Source: Deltaproteobacteria bacterium (GTDB lineage Bacteria; JAEEML01). From it: 5,960 nt of DNA. Below, one piece after another: positions 5,906 through 5,960 of the stretch; positions within the stretch are counted from its first letter, which is position 1, and the number at the start of each line of letters is the position of its first letter. The stretch is taken from positions 1 through 5,960 of the forward strand of contig JAEEML010000043.1 of the NCBI GenBank assembly GCA_016283195.1, written 5' to 3'. A program made the position numbers and the translations under genes. The notes beneath the pieces were generated by a model that worked only from the letters and a program-made list of their open reading frames with translations, did not search any database and was not told the DNA's origin.

Positions 5906-5921
5906 TGGCACGCAATTTGCA
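5906..5921 (+). promoter_or_regulatory. Sigma-54 (RpoN) -24/-12 promoter
   Basis: TGGCACG-CAAT-TTGCA matches the sigma-54 consensus (TGGCACG-N4-TTGCW) at every position. The invariant GG (5907-5908) and GC (5919-5920) are exactly ten bases apart. Transcription would start near 5932 and run right into a ribosome binding site at the window edge. Sigma-54 promoters need an ATP-dependent activator bound upstream, and the repeat array at 5779-5845 is a ready candidate for its site. The regulated gene lies outside the window. Confidence 0.88.
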
Positions 5922-5950
5922 TTCAGATGGGCCGGTCAGACTATCTGGCA

Positions 5951-5958
5951 AAAAGGAG
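5951..5958 (+). promoter_or_regulatory. Ribosome binding site of the gene beyond the right edge
   Basis: AAAAGGAG near the last base is a strong Shine-Dalgarno, so a start codon is expected within roughly 5-8 bases past it, just outside the window. A six-pair stem (5935-5940 with 5944-5949, one G-U pair) sits immediately upstream in the short leader. Confidence 0.6.
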
Positions 5959-5960
5959 CA

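Overview
The window looks like ordinary chromosome from a Gram-negative-type bacterium with roughly balanced base composition. It ends in one unusual stretch at the right edge. The lineage cannot be fixed from these genes. Exported lipoprotein-like proteins argue for a cell envelope with a periplasm. A GreB-type factor and a textbook sigma-54 promoter fit many Gram-negative phyla. A fragment of a FISUMP (Fibrobacter succinogenes major paralogous) domain hints at Fibrobacterota, Bacteroidota or another gut or anaerobe lineage carrying that family, but the fragment may be foreign.

Left part (1-3945): the last 33 codons of a gene ending like MazG run rightward. They converge on a three-gene leftward cluster read 3945 to 188: a 728-residue four-module lipoprotein, an Mrp/Nbp35-type Fe-S carrier ATPase, and a small exported ankyrin-repeat protein. 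The three are separated by only 36 and 35 bp and each has its own Shine-Dalgarno sequence, so they are probably one operon. No shared pathway is evident.

Middle (3946-5512): a gap of about 200 bp holds the divergent control region, including a 22-bp dyad. A rightward pair follows: a cation diffusion facilitator (CDF) transporter with HxxxD/HxxxD metal ligands, and greB, a transcript-cleavage factor, 11 bp downstream. They are likely co-transcribed.

Right part (5513-5960): no intact gene. It holds (i) an orphan C-terminal piece of a FISUMP domain with no start signal and C-ending codon use unlike its neighbours; (ii) a small hairpin over its stop codon; (iii) six TGACACACTTT-type repeats spaced about one helical turn, ending in a perfect 8-bp-arm palindrome; (iv) a near-perfect sigma-54 -24/-12 promoter; (v) a strong ribosome binding site in the last ten bases. 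Items iii to v together look like an enhancer-activated sigma-54 control region for a gene just outside the window. This, with the orphan FISUMP tail, is the most interesting part. It is not proof of a new system.
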